From Micromonosporaceae bacterium KJ-029 (GTDB taxonomy: Bacteria; Actinomycetota; Actinomycetes; Mycobacteriales; Micromonosporaceae): a stretch of DNA of 64,000 nt. The notes under the pieces were generated by a model, which was not told the origin of the DNA, searched no databases, and was given only the letters and a program-made list of their open reading frames with translations. Below, in pieces: positions 44,510 to 53,878 of the stretch; position 1 is the first letter of the stretch, and the number at the start of each line of letters is the position of its first letter. Location: positions 228,083-292,082 of the forward strand of contig BIFP01000002.1 in assembly GCA_005402585.1 (NCBI GenBank). Direction: 5' to 3'. Position numbers and translations under genes: made by a program.

Positions 44510-46210
44510 ATGAGTGAGCCGATTCAAGACCTCACCGACGGCCAGGAACTGGCCCCGACCGCCCCGGTCCGCCCGGAGGCACCGACCTTCGCCGAGCTCG
44601 GCGCGCGCGCCGAGACCGTCGACGCGCTGGCCGCGTCCGGCATCACCCGCGCCTTCGCCATCCAGGAGTACGCGCTCCCGATCGCGCTGCGCGGCGCCGA
44701 CCTGATCGGGCAGGCCCCGACGGGCACCGGCAAGACCCTCGGCTTCGGCGTACCGCTGCTGGAGCGGGTCTTCGCACCCGACGAGGGCGGCGACGGACTG
44801 CCCCAGGCCCTGGTCGTCGTACCGACCCGCGAACTGGGCATTCAGGTCGCCAAGGACATCGCCGCCGCCGGCCGCACCCGTGGCGTACGCGTGCTGCCGA
44901 TCTACGGCGGCGTGGCGTACGAGCCGCAGATCGAGGCGCTCCGCAAGGGCGTGGAGATCCTCGTCGGCACCCCGGGCCGCCTGCTGGACCTCGCCAAGCA
45001 GAAGCACCTGCGCCTGCACGGGGTGCGCGCGCTGGTACTCGACGAGGCCGACCGCATGCTCGACCTGGGCTTCCTCGACGACGTCGAGCGGATCCTGGCG
45101 ATGCTGCCGGAGGACCGGCAGACCATGCTGTTCTCCGCGACCATGCCGGACCCGATCGTGACGCTGTCCCGGCGGTTCCTGCGTCACCCGATCACCATCC
45201 ACGCCGGGCACACCGCCGAGACCGGCCCCTCGCCCCAGACGGAGCAGCTGGTCTACCGCACCCACTCGATGAACAAGATCGAGATCGTCGCCCGGATCCT
45301 CCAGGCCGAGAGCCGCGGCCTGACCATGATCTTCACCCGGACCAAGCGGGCCGCCGACCGGGTCGCCGAGGATCTCGACTTCCGCGGCTTCGCGGTGGCG
45401 GCAGTGCACGGCGACCTCGGCCAGGGTGCCCGCGAGCGGGCCCTCCGGGCGTTCCGGGCCGGGAAGATCGACACGCTGGTCGCCACCGACGTCGCCGCCC
45501 GGGGCATCGATGTCAGCGGCGTCACCCATGTGATCAACTACGACTGTCCGGAAGACCAGGACACCTACACCCACCGGATCGGCCGTACCGGCCGGGCCGG
45601 GGCGAGCGGCGTGGCGGTGACCTTCGTCGACTGGGACGACATGCCCCGCTGGCGGATCATCGACAAGACCCTCGGGCTGGACATGCCCGAGCCGCCGGAG
45701 ACGTACCACACCTCCCCGCACCTCTACACCGACCTGCACATCTCGACGGAGGTGACTGGCACCCTGCCGACGGCCGAGCGCACCCGCGCCGGCCTGGCCG
45801 CCGAGGTCGAGGAGGACCTGGGCGGTGGCCGGTCCCGCCGGGGCGGCGAGCCCCGCGGATCCCGGCGCCGGGGCCGCGGCGAAGGTGGCCGCAGCGAGGG
45901 CGGGCGTGGCGAGGGTGGCCGCAGGCGTGGTGAGGGCGGTCGCAGCCAGGGCGGCGATGTCGCCGCGCCGGACGCCACCGAGCCTGCGGGCGAAGGTGCT
46001 CGTACCCCACGCCGCCGCCGGCGCCGGGCCGGCGAGGTGGTGGCGGGCGCTGACGGCGCCTCGACGACCGCTGACGGCACGCCCACCGAGGCCGCCGCCA
46101 CCAGCAGCGAGAACGCCATCGGTCAGGCCGCACCGCGTCCGCGCCGACGCCGGCGCCGCCGTGGTGCTGGTGCGGCCGCCGGTACGCCGGCCGAGGCGAC
46201 CACCGACTGA
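44510..46210 (+). CDS. DEAD-box RNA helicase (RhlE-like)
   Basis: This 566-residue ATP-dependent RNA helicase contains a Q-motif (FAIQEYALPIAL), Walker A APTGTGKT near residue 68, and LDEADRMLDLGF. SAT in LFSATMPDP, VATDVAARGIDV and HRIGRTGRAG complete the set. The C-terminal ~130 residues are Arg/Gly-rich (GGRSEGGRGEGGRRRGEGG), an RNA-binding tail. The start ATG 44510 has only a distant GAGAGGG. It likely works in ribosome assembly or mRNA decay at low temperature, by family. Confidence 0.94.
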   Translation: MSEPIQDLTDGQELAPTAPVRPEAPTFAELGARAETVDALAASGITRAFAIQEYALPIALRGADLIGQAPTGTGKTLGFGVPLLERVFAPDEGGDGLPQALVVVPTRELGIQVAKDIAAAGRTRGVRVLPIYGGVAYEPQIEALRKGVEILVGTPGRLLDLAKQKHLRLHGVRALVLDEADRMLDLGFLDDVERILAMLPEDRQTMLFSATMPDPIVTLSRRFLRHPITIHAGHTAETGPSPQTEQLVYRTHSMNKIEIVARILQAESRGLTMIFTRTKRAADRVAEDLDFRGFAVAAVHGDLGQGARERALRAFRAGKIDTLVATDVAARGIDVSGVTHVINYDCPEDQDTYTHRIGRTGRAGASGVAVTFVDWDDMPRWRIIDKTLGLDMPEPPETYHTSPHLYTDLHISTEVTGTLPTAERTRAGLAAEVEEDLGGGRSRRGGEPRGSRRRGRGEGGRSEGGRGEGGRRRGEGGRSQGGDVAAPDATEPAGEGARTPRRRRRRAGEVVAGADGASTTADGTPTEAAATSSENAIGQAAPRPRRRRRRRGAGAAAGTPAEATTD

Positions 46211-46255
46211 TCACGCGCCGCCCGGCCCGCCACCGAACGGCTCCACGACGACTCC

Positions 46256-46291
46256 AGCTCCCCGCCGCCCAGTCCGGTGCGGCGGGGAGCT
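46256..46291 (+). terminator. Terminator after the DEAD-box gene
   Basis: A perfect 13-bp stem (46256-46268 with 46279-46291, 10-nt loop) lies 45 bp after the helicase stop and before the methyltransferase gene. No U-run follows. Confidence 0.65.
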
Positions 46292-46377
46292 GCTGCGCGG
46301 GCGGGCAGGGCCCGGCCGAGCCACGCGCCGCACCGTGCCGATTCGGTACGGCGCGGACCGACCTGGAAGATGGAACG

Positions 46378-47547
46378 ATGCCCCAACCGTTGGACTCCGC
46401 CCTCGCCGAGGTCCGCTCGCTGCTGCTCGGCACCACGCTGACCAGGGCCGTGGCCGCAGGTCGCCGGCGTGGCCAGCGCCCCTCGGTGGTCCGGGCCGAG
46501 CTACGGCCGGTCGCCCTCAAGGCGGGCCCCCGGCTGCAGATCGCCACCTCCGACGGTGCCCGGCCGTACACGCGCAACCTGACACCGGGCCCGGAGGCGG
46601 ACTCGGCGGTCGAGGCGCTGCTGGCCGAGCCGTTCGGCAACTGGCACGTGGAGACCGCCGACACCACGCTGCAAGTGCGGGTCACCAAGTCGGGCGAGGC
46701 GCAGGTGCACCGCGCGTCGGCTGCCCGGCCGGCCGCCGCCCCGGCCGGACACGACCGGGCCAAGGAGTACCTGCTCGACCCGGGTGACCCGATCTTCGCC
46801 GAGATCGGCGGCTCGGCGGCCAAACGGCGGCAGGTGGATGCCTTCCTGCGGGCGCTGGTGGCCACGCTGCCTGCCGAGCCGGCCAGGGAACTGACCGGCC
46901 CGCTGCGTGTGGTCGACCTGGGCTGCGGCAACGCGTACCTGACGTTTGCCGCCTACCGGTACCTCGCTCAGCTCGGCCTCGACGTCGAGCTGGTCGGTGT
47001 GGACGTACGCGACGACCAGCGCCGCCGCAACACCGAGCTGGCCGAGCGCCTCGGCTGGGCGGATCGGGTGCGCTTCGTAGCCGGCACCATCGCCGACGCG
47101 GTCGTCGAACCGGCGCCCGATCTGGTGCTCGCGCTGCACGCCTGTGACACCGCCACCGATGAGGCGCTGGCCCGGGCGGTGCGCTGGGGCGCCCGCTGGG
47201 TCCTCGCCGCGCCGTGCTGCCATCACGACATCGCGGCGCAGCTGCGTACCCGTCCGGCTCCGGCGCCGTACGAGTTGCTGACCCGGCAGGGCATCCTGCG
47301 GGAGCGTTTCGCGGACGTCCTCACTGACGCCCTGCGTGCCGGGCTGTTACGGCTGCACGGCTACCGGGCCGAGGTGGTCGAGTTCGTCGACTCCGCGCAC
47401 ACCCCGCGCAATCTGCTCATCCGGGCCCGGCGTACGGATTCCGCACCGACCGCCGCACAGCGTACGGAGTATCGGGAGCTGGTCGCGCAGTGGCACGTCA
47501 CGCCGCGGCTGGAGACGCTGCTCACGCAGCTGCCGCCGGACCGGTAA
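46378..47547 (+). CDS. SAM-dependent methyltransferase (Methyltransf_32-like)
   Basis: This 389-residue protein has an N-terminal ~125-residue domain of unknown role and a C-terminal methyltransferase domain. VDLGCGNAYLTFAAYRYL is motif I, VGVDVRDDQ motif II, and LALHACDTATDEALARAV and APCCHHDIAAQL are the conserved Cys/His segments. These segments are shared with the GSTCD/METTL25 group, whose members are thought to act on RNA or protein. The next gene downstream on this strand starts 118 bp after it. The substrate is unknown. Confidence 0.85.
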   Translation: MPQPLDSALAEVRSLLLGTTLTRAVAAGRRRGQRPSVVRAELRPVALKAGPRLQIATSDGARPYTRNLTPGPEADSAVEALLAEPFGNWHVETADTTLQVRVTKSGEAQVHRASAARPAAAPAGHDRAKEYLLDPGDPIFAEIGGSAAKRRQVDAFLRALVATLPAEPARELTGPLRVVDLGCGNAYLTFAAYRYLAQLGLDVELVGVDVRDDQRRRNTELAERLGWADRVRFVAGTIADAVVEPAPDLVLALHACDTATDEALARAVRWGARWVLAAPCCHHDIAAQLRTRPAPAPYELLTRQGILRERFADVLTDALRAGLLRLHGYRAEVVEFVDSAHTPRNLLIRARRTDSAPTAAQRTEYRELVAQWHVTPRLETLLTQLPPDR

Positions 47548-47665
47548 CCGAATCCGGTCCCGCCGCTGGGACCGTCTGGTCGATCAGTCAATGGCTTCCC
47601 GTCGGTCCCGTACTACTCTCGAAGAGCGCACCGTCAGGTGCCGGTCGGGAGGGAAGACCCACCGG

Positions 47666-48082
47666 ATGGGTTCGGCAGAGGTTTCGCCACAGATGGCGTT
47701 CGCGCGCTTCGTGCGCCGGGCCATCGACGATGCTCGCGAGGAGCGTGGGTGGACGGTCACCGACCTGGCCACGCACACCGGCGTCGGTCGCTCCACCGTC
47801 TTCCGCTGGTTGGCCGGCGACTGGCAGGACTATCCCGAGTTGGCCAAGGTCCGTGGCTTCTGTGCCGCGCTGGATCTGCCGGTGGCGGCGGCCTTTCGCG
47901 CCCTCGGCCTGCCCGACGCCGGCCCGGGGCCACGATGGCGCGGTGACGACGGCCCGGTCGAGGCCGACGTCCGGGTGATCCTGCAACGGCTGGCGGACCC
48001 GACCGTGCCGGCCGAGGAGAAGCATCACATCCGCGACCTGCTGCGCTACCTCGCCCGCCGGCCGATCCGCCGAGCCGGCTGA
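47666..48082 (+). CDS. Helix-turn-helix (XRE-type) regulator
   Basis: This 138-residue protein has a Cro/C1-type HTH: GWTVTDLATHTGVGRSTVF followed by RWLAGDWQDYPELAKVRG. The C-terminal half (EADVRVILQRLADPTVPAEE) is helical. ATG 47666 is one option. An in-frame ATG at 47591 would add 25 basic residues, and neither has a well-spaced ribosome site. It is convergent with the His-rich protein gene. The target is unknown. Confidence 0.8.
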   Translation: MGSAEVSPQMAFARFVRRAIDDAREERGWTVTDLATHTGVGRSTVFRWLAGDWQDYPELAKVRGFCAALDLPVAAAFRALGLPDAGPGPRWRGDDGPVEADVRVILQRLADPTVPAEEKHHIRDLLRYLARRPIRRAG

Positions 48083-48133
48083 CCCGACACCCGGCAGGCG
48101 CCAGCCGCCTCGGCCAGCCGGCCGACCAGCTTC

Positions 48134-49135
48134 TCAGGACACGGTCACCGTGAACTCGGCGGTCCGCACCTCGCCCCCGGTGGCGAAGTCCAGGTAGAGG
48201 CGGTACCGCCCGGGGCCGGGCGTGGTCAGCCAGAATTTGATCATGCCGTCCACCAGCTCCGGCTCCGGGTGTACGTGCAGGTAGCCCAGGTCGCCGTCGC
48301 GCAACGCGACGAGGTGGCCGTACGCGCCGAGGTACCGCTCCAGCACCAGGCTGGCGCCGTCCGGGCCGGTGACCCGAAAGCTCACCGGCACGGTCAGTCC
48401 GGGCTGCGGGCTGCCCTCGTACCCGACGGTGAAACCGTCGACCGTGGTCGTGATGGCCGGGGCGGGCAGGGCCCGTGGGGCGTAACCGCCGGGGGCGACA
48501 AGGTCCACGCCGAGCGTCGTCGCCGTCTGCCGGCCGTCGTCGGCGAGCGCCGTGAAGTCGGCGTACGCCCGCCAGACGCCGGGCTGCGGCAGGGTGAGCG
48601 GCACCGACCAGGTGCCGTCCGCCGCCATGGTGGGGTGCAGATGCTGGTAGCCGGTCAGGTCGCGGCGCACCACGATCACATGCATCGGCTTGTCGTGCAC
48701 GACCGCGAACCGGGTGACCACCCGGCGCTGCCCGTCCTGGATCTGGAACCGCAGCTCAGCGGCGCGGCCGGCGGTAAACTCGGCGGACAGCGGGGCGAGG
48801 GTGTAACCGTCCCGGCTGACCGCCAGGCCCCCCGCCTCGGCCGCCGCGGCCTGGTCCGCGCCGTGCGAATGCGCCCCGACGCCGGGGGCGTGGACGTGCT
48901 CGGCCAGCGCGCTGTCCGCCCCGCCCACCGCCGCCGCCCTGCCGTTGTTCATCCGGCCGAGCCCGAACCCGAGCAGCACGGCCAGCACGAGCCCGCCGAC
49001 CACCAGGGCCAGCCGCAGCGTGGCCCGGTCCGGCACCGCGGAGACCGGGCCGGACTCGCCGCCCTCCCCCGCCGCCGGCCGGTCGGCGACCCGTACCGAG
49101 CCGAGCGCCGGCGCGTCGGGTTCCTGGTCAGCCAT
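48134..49135 (-). CDS. Membrane-anchored His-rich extracytoplasmic protein
   Basis: This 333-residue protein has a cytoplasmic start, a membrane helix at ~41-60 (LALVVGGLVLAVLLGFGLG) and a His-rich linker at ~80-97 (EHVHAPGVGAHSHGAD). Beta-rich domains follow with HDKPMHVIVVRRDLTGYQHL and YLHVHPEPEL. The His/Met placement suggests metal binding, possibly copper, but the family function is not known to me and this is inference. It lies 42 bp downstream of the RecQ-like gene on the same strand. Confidence 0.75.
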   Translation of the reverse strand: MADQEPDAPALGSVRVADRPAAGEGGESGPVSAVPDRATLRLALVVGGLVLAVLLGFGLGRMNNGRAAAVGGADSALAEHVHAPGVGAHSHGADQAAAAEAGGLAVSRDGYTLAPLSAEFTAGRAAELRFQIQDGQRRVVTRFAVVHDKPMHVIVVRRDLTGYQHLHPTMAADGTWSVPLTLPQPGVWRAYADFTALADDGRQTATTLGVDLVAPGGYAPRALPAPAITTTVDGFTVGYEGSPQPGLTVPVSFRVTGPDGASLVLERYLGAYGHLVALRDGDLGYLHVHPEPELVDGMIKFWLTTPGPGRYRLYLDFATGGEVRTAEFTVTVS

Positions 49136-49177
49136 GCACCCACCGTAACCGCCGGGACTCCCGCGACCCCCCGGGGG

Positions 49178-51301
49178 TCAGGCGGCCAGGGCCAGGGCGA
49201 GGGGGAGGACGGCGGGGGCGCCGGCGTGGCGGAGTTCGCGGGCCGCCATCGTCATCGTCCAACCCGAGTCGACCAGGTCGTCGACGAGGAGGACCGGGCC
49301 GGTCAGGCCGGCGAGCGTGTCGGCCAGCGGCTCGGGCACGGCGAAGGCGCCGTGCAGGGCGCGTACCCGTTGGGCGCTGTTGCCGCGCGGCCCGTCGGCA
49401 GCCCGCGACCCGGCCGAGGTCACCCGGCCCAGCAGTGGCAGCCGCCCGACGGCGGCGATCCGCTCGGCCAGCGAGCCGACCAGCACCGGACGGGTACGCG
49501 AGTCGACCGCGACCACCCCGACCGGGCGGCTCGGCCACGGATCGTCACCGTGTGCCCATGCCTTGAGCACCTCGATGACGGCGGCGGCCACGTCCTCGGG
49601 CACCGTGGAGTCCGGGGCGCCCGGCCCGACCAGGTCACGCAGCCGCCCACCCCAGCCGAGGTCCGACAGCCGACCGACCGCGCGGCCGGGCAGCGCCTGC
49701 TCCGCCGGGGCGATGCGCCCCTTCAGCGGTACGCCGACCGCCTCCAGCCCGGTCGGCCAGAGCTTCTTGGGCGCGATCTCCACTCCGGGGCGACCGAGGA
49801 AGGAATGCGCGGCGGTCAGGGCGGCCGGTGACACCTCCGGCGGGAACAGGGCGGTGGCGCAGCGGTCGCACCGGCCGCAGTCGGTCGCCTCCGCGTCGTC
49901 CAGGCATTCACGCAGGTAACGCATCCGGCATCCGGTCGTCGACGCGTACCGGAGCATGGCCTGCTGCTCTGCGGTGCGGGCGGCGGCGACGCGGCGCAAC
50001 CGGGCCGCGTCGTAGGTCCACGGCTCGCCGGTGGCGAGCCATCCGCCCCGCACCCGGCGGACCGCGCCATCGACGTCGAGCACCTTGAGCATCAGCTCCA
50101 GCCGAGCCCGGCGCAGGTCGACCAGGGGCTCCAGGGCCTGGGTGGAGAGCGGCCGGTCGGGGTGCAGGGCGGCGAGCACCGCGCGGACCTGTTCCTCCGG
50201 CGGGAAGGCCAGCGAGGCGAAGTACCGCCAGATGGCCATGTCCTCGGCGCCGGGCAGCAACAGCACCTCGGCGTGCGCCACGGCCCGCCCGGCCCGACCG
50301 ACCTGCTGGTAGTACGCGATCGGCGACGGCGGCGCGCCCAGGTGCACCACGAAACCGAGATCCGGTTTGTCGAAGCCCATCCCGAGCGCGCTGGTGGCGA
50401 CCAGTGCCTTGATCTTGTTGTCGAGCAGGTCCTGCTCGGCGGCGCGGCGGTCGGCGTCCTCGGCCTGCCCGGTGTACGCGGCCACCGACCAGCCCCGGGA
50501 CCGCAGGAACTCGGCGGTCTCGGTCGCCGCTGCCACGGTCAGCGTGTAGACGATGCCCGAGCCGGGGAGCCGGTCCAGGTGGTCGGCGAGCCAGCCGAGC
50601 CGGTGCGCCGGGCTCGGCAGGTCGAGCACTCCCAGCCGCAGCGACTCCCGGTCAAGGCTGCCGCGCAGCACCAGGGCGTCACCGAGCTGCTCGGCCACGT
50701 CCTGGGTGACCCGGGCGTTGGCGGTGGCGGTGGTCGCCAGCACCGGCGTCTGCTCGGGCAGGTTGCCGAGGAAGGTACGCAGCCGGCGGTAGTCCGGTCG
50801 GAAGTCGTGCCCCCAGTCCGACACGCAGTGCGCCTCGTCCACCACCAGCAGGCCGGTGGTGGCCGCCAGCTTCGGCAGTACGCCGTCCCGGAAGTCCGGG
50901 TTGTTGAGCCGTTCCGGGCTGATCAGCAGCACGTCCACCGCACCGGCGTGGATCTCGGCGGTGATCTCGTCCCACTCGTCGAGGTTGGCCGAGTTGATGG
51001 TGCGGGCCCGGATCCCGGCCCGCGCCGCCGAGTCGACCTGGTTGCGCATCAACGCCAGCAGCGGCGAGACGATCACCGTGGGGCCGCTGGACTCCTCGCG
51101 CTCGCGCAGTAGCGCGGTGGCCACGAAGTAGACCGCGGACTTGCCCCACCCGGTGCGTTGCACGCACAGCACCCGCCGCCGGTCGACCACCAGCGCCTCG
51201 ATCGCCCGCCACTGGTCCTCGCGGAGCCGGGCGTCCTCGCCGGCCAGCCGCCGCAGCACCGCCTCGGCCCGCTGCCGGACCGCCGTCCGTTCCTGGCTCA
51301 T
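49178..51301 (-). CDS. RecQ-family DNA helicase fused to a phosphoribosyltransferase-like domain
   Basis: This 707-residue protein has a RecQ-type core. VQRTGWGKSAVYFV is the Walker A region and VDEAHCVSDWGHDFRPDY (~153) the DEAH box with the aromatic loop. ATTATANARVTQDV and the C-terminal QQVGRAGRA follow. A zinc site is visible near residue 475 (CGRCDRC). Residues ~500-707 are not part of a standard RecQ. They end with GPVLLVDDLVDSGWTMTMA, the PRPP-binding loop of type I phosphoribosyltransferases. The combination suggests a repair helicase tied to nucleotide chemistry, but that role is inference. Confidence 0.9.
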   Translation of the reverse strand: MSQERTAVRQRAEAVLRRLAGEDARLREDQWRAIEALVVDRRRVLCVQRTGWGKSAVYFVATALLREREESSGPTVIVSPLLALMRNQVDSAARAGIRARTINSANLDEWDEITAEIHAGAVDVLLISPERLNNPDFRDGVLPKLAATTGLLVVDEAHCVSDWGHDFRPDYRRLRTFLGNLPEQTPVLATTATANARVTQDVAEQLGDALVLRGSLDRESLRLGVLDLPSPAHRLGWLADHLDRLPGSGIVYTLTVAAATETAEFLRSRGWSVAAYTGQAEDADRRAAEQDLLDNKIKALVATSALGMGFDKPDLGFVVHLGAPPSPIAYYQQVGRAGRAVAHAEVLLLPGAEDMAIWRYFASLAFPPEEQVRAVLAALHPDRPLSTQALEPLVDLRRARLELMLKVLDVDGAVRRVRGGWLATGEPWTYDAARLRRVAAARTAEQQAMLRYASTTGCRMRYLRECLDDAEATDCGRCDRCATALFPPEVSPAALTAAHSFLGRPGVEIAPKKLWPTGLEAVGVPLKGRIAPAEQALPGRAVGRLSDLGWGGRLRDLVGPGAPDSTVPEDVAAAVIEVLKAWAHGDDPWPSRPVGVVAVDSRTRPVLVGSLAERIAAVGRLPLLGRVTSAGSRAADGPRGNSAQRVRALHGAFAVPEPLADTLAGLTGPVLLVDDLVDSGWTMTMAARELRHAGAPAVLPLALALAA

Positions 51302-51395
51302 CCGGCCTTTCTACCAGCGTCCGGCCGCCGGGTTCACCGCCGCCGGGCCGGGTAAGCGCCGCGCGGGCATCGCCGAGGACGAGGGAGGGTGGCTC

Positions 51396-52097
51396 ATGGC
51401 CGAACCCGCGCAGCCGCACCTGGCGCCGGAGGAGAACTTCCGACACGGCCGACTCACCGCACGCCCGGCACCGCCGGCAGGCCGGGCCGCCGCCGGTCTG
51501 GCATCGCTGAACGACGCCGCGGGCGGGCTGCTGGCCATGGTGTACGCGCCCGAGCCCGCCGACGGCCCGCCGTACCGGCTGGTGCTGCTGCTGCACGGAG
51601 CGGGCGGCTCGGCCCGGCAGGGGCTGGACCTACTGCTTCCGGTCGCCGACGCGCACCGCCTCCTGCTGGTCGCCCCGCAGGCCGTGGCGAGCACCTGGGA
51701 CCTGATCGTCGAGGGCCTCGGGCCGGACGTGCGGCGGATCGACGGGCTGCTCGCCTCGGTCCTCGCCAGCCACCCGGTCGACCGGGTGGTCTTCGGCGGC
51801 TTCTCCGACGGCGCCTCGTACGCCCTCTCCCTGGGCCTGACCAACGGCGACCTGGTCGACGCCGTGGTGGCCTTCTCCCCCGGCTTCGCCGCGCCGCTGG
51901 TCACCCACGGCCGCCCCCGGCTGTACGTCTCGCACGGCGTCGCGGATCGGGTCCTTCCGGTCGACGCGTGCAGCCGCCGGCTGGTTCCCCGGCTGCGCTC
52001 GCTCGGCTACGACGTGACCTATCAGGAGTTCCCCGACGGCCACGAGGTGCCCCCGGAGATCCGTGAGCAGGCTGCCGCCTGGCTCACCACCTCCTGA
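51396..52097 (+). CDS. Phospholipase/carboxylesterase-like alpha/beta hydrolase
   Basis: This 233-residue hydrolase has an oxyanion stretch LVLLLHGAGGSARQG, the nucleophile FGGFSDGASYALSLG (Ser), the acid in SHGVADRVLP and the base in FPDGHEVPPE. These fit the dienelactone hydrolase/carboxylesterase group. ATG 51396 follows GGGAGGG about eight bases upstream. It is divergent from the RecQ-like gene. The substrate is unknown. Confidence 0.88.
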   Translation: MAEPAQPHLAPEENFRHGRLTARPAPPAGRAAAGLASLNDAAGGLLAMVYAPEPADGPPYRLVLLLHGAGGSARQGLDLLLPVADAHRLLLVAPQAVASTWDLIVEGLGPDVRRIDGLLASVLASHPVDRVVFGGFSDGASYALSLGLTNGDLVDAVVAFSPGFAAPLVTHGRPRLYVSHGVADRVLPVDACSRRLVPRLRSLGYDVTYQEFPDGHEVPPEIREQAAAWLTTS

Positions 52098-52177
52098 CAC
52101 AACTCCTGTCGGGCATGTGGTGCCGGCAACGGCCGCAGCGTTTAAGGTCGTACGGTTCGATCCGAGAGAGAGACGAG

Positions 52178-52975
52178 ATGACTCAGCGAACCGGCACCAC
52201 CGCTACCACCCGGCGCTTCGCGGCCACCGCCGTCGTCCTGCTGGCTGCGGCCCTGGTGGCCGGCTGCGACGACAAGGGCTCCGGCCAGGAGGCGGCTCCC
52301 CCGCCGGACCCGAAGCAGGAGTTGCTGGCCTCGGTTCCGGACGACCAGGACCCGGCCTTCCGCTTCACCACCAGCGACGCCTCGGGTGACGTCTCCGGCG
52401 TGGTCGACCCGGCGAACCGGGGGATGGACATCGACACCGTCACCAAGGACAAGGATTTCACCCTGAAGATGTCCTTCCGGGTGGTCGAGTCACGCACCTG
52501 GATGAAGGTCAACTTCGAGGGCGCCCAGGACATCCAGAAGCTGATGAAGCTGCCCACCAAGTGGATGGAGCTGGACCCGACGAAGCTCAAGGGTGCCGAC
52601 TCGCTGCCCACGTACGAGGGCACCGACCCGGGCAACGCCGAAGCGATCATCCGCGCGGCCACCGATGTGCAGGCCGGCGGAGACGGGTCGTACACCGGTG
52701 TGGTCGATCTCTCCGCCGAGCCGGAGCTGTCGGCCGCCCTGGCCGGCGTGGCCACCCTCGGCGACGCCGCCGGGCAGATCCCGCTCACCGCAGTCGTGGA
52801 TCCGGACGGCAAGCTCGTCTCGCTGACCCTTGAGATTCCCGCGTCCGGGAAGCAGAAGGCGTCGGAGTACGTCGTCGAGTACTTCGACTTCGGCATCGCA
52901 CCGGAGATCGCCGCGTTCACCGGCGACCAGGCGCAGAAGGCGCCGACGGCCGCCTACGACCTGCTCAACGGCTGA
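52178..52975 (+). CDS. Lipoprotein (LppX/LprG-like fold possible)
   Basis: This 265-residue exported protein has a basic start, a hydrophobic core and an LVAGC lipobox with Cys near residue 30. The mature part (~30-265) alternates polar and beta-like stretches (FTLKMSFRVVESRTWMKVNF, IPLTAVVDPDGKLVSLTLEI). They resemble the half-barrel LppX/LprAFG or LolA-type lipid carriers. The similarity is by pattern only. ATG 52178 follows a GAGAGAGA purine run. A two-way terminator hairpin follows. Confidence 0.75.
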   Translation: MTQRTGTTATTRRFAATAVVLLAAALVAGCDDKGSGQEAAPPPDPKQELLASVPDDQDPAFRFTTSDASGDVSGVVDPANRGMDIDTVTKDKDFTLKMSFRVVESRTWMKVNFEGAQDIQKLMKLPTKWMELDPTKLKGADSLPTYEGTDPGNAEAIIRAATDVQAGGDGSYTGVVDLSAEPELSAALAGVATLGDAAGQIPLTAVVDPDGKLVSLTLEIPASGKQKASEYVVEYFDFGIAPEIAAFTGDQAQKAPTAAYDLLNG

Positions 52976-52994
52976 CCGCAGGGGCACGTCCCGC

Positions 52995-53027
52995 AGGGGT
53001 GGCGGCCACCGGATGGTCGCCACCCCT
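52995..53027. terminator. Shared terminator between convergent genes
   Basis: AGGGGTGGCG at 52995-53004 pairs perfectly with CGCCACCCCT at 53018-53027. It lies between the lipoprotein stop (52975) and the SDR stop (53046), so it could serve both. Confidence 0.65.
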
Positions 53028-53045
53028 CACGCGTCGCACGCCCGG

Positions 53046-53792
53046 TCAGCGGCCGAGCACCGACCCGCCGTTCACGCCGAGGACCTGACCGGTGACGTAG
53101 CCCGCGGCGGGGCTGGCCAGGTACCGCACGGATTCGGCGATGTCGTCCGGCGTGCCGGCCCGCCCGACCAGGGTCGCGGCCACCCGACGGGCATGGCCCT
53201 CGGGGGTCATCCGGTCGCCGAAGAACTCGGTGTCGGCGACGTACCCCGGGCTCACCACGTTGACCGTGATCTGCTCCGGCCCGAGCTGGGCGGCCAGGTC
53301 GTACGCCCAGCCGTGCAGCGCCGCCTTCGCCGCCGAGTAGGGGCCGCCGCCACCACGCTGGGCGGCGATGGAGCTGACCAGGATCACCCGTCCGCCCGGA
53401 CGGCGCAGCGCCGGCCGCAGCGCCTCGGTGAGCAGGACGGCCGTGAGCACGTTGGCGTCCAGGTTCGCCCGCCAGTGCGCGGCGACCCCGGCCAGCGTGT
53501 CGGTTTCCCCACCGAGGTAGCCGCCCGCGTTGTTGACCAGCACGTCGACTGGCCGACCACCGACCGCCTCCACAATCCGCCCGACCTGGTCGGGGTCGGT
53601 GAGATCCGCCGTCACCGCACGGACCGCCGCCGGCCGCCCGGACTCCGCCCCGATCCGCTCGGCCGCCGCCGCCAGCACGTCCGCCCGCCGCCCGACGACG
53701 AGCACCGAACACCCGTCCGCGACGAGCGCCCGCGCCACGGCCGCCCCGATCCCCGTACCACCGCCGCTGACTACCGCCAACCGCTCGTCCAC
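53046..53792 (-). CDS. Short-chain dehydrogenase/reductase
   Basis: This 248-residue SDR oxidoreductase has the NAD(P)-binding motif VSGGGTGIGAAVARAL, the NNAGG strand end, and the catalytic Ser at ILVSSIAAQRG. Tyr and Lys are in YSAAKAALHGW. The ending VTGQVLGVNGGSV is FabG-like. The cofactor preference (an Arg after GGxxxGIG region, VVGRRADVL) suggests NADP, but that is inference. The substrate is unknown. It is convergent with the lipoprotein gene. Confidence 0.92.
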   Translation of the reverse strand: MDERLAVVSGGGTGIGAAVARALVADGCSVLVVGRRADVLAAAAERIGAESGRPAAVRAVTADLTDPDQVGRIVEAVGGRPVDVLVNNAGGYLGGETDTLAGVAAHWRANLDANVLTAVLLTEALRPALRRPGGRVILVSSIAAQRGGGGPYSAAKAALHGWAYDLAAQLGPEQITVNVVSPGYVADTEFFGDRMTPEGHARRVAATLVGRAGTPDDIAESVRYLASPAAGYVTGQVLGVNGGSVLGR

Positions 53793-53878
53793 GCCATGCT
53801 TCCCGTCGCCGCGATTCCTCCGTCGACCAGGAGGTTAGCGGGGCGACACGCCGGTGTGCCGCCCCGCCAAGGTCATGG

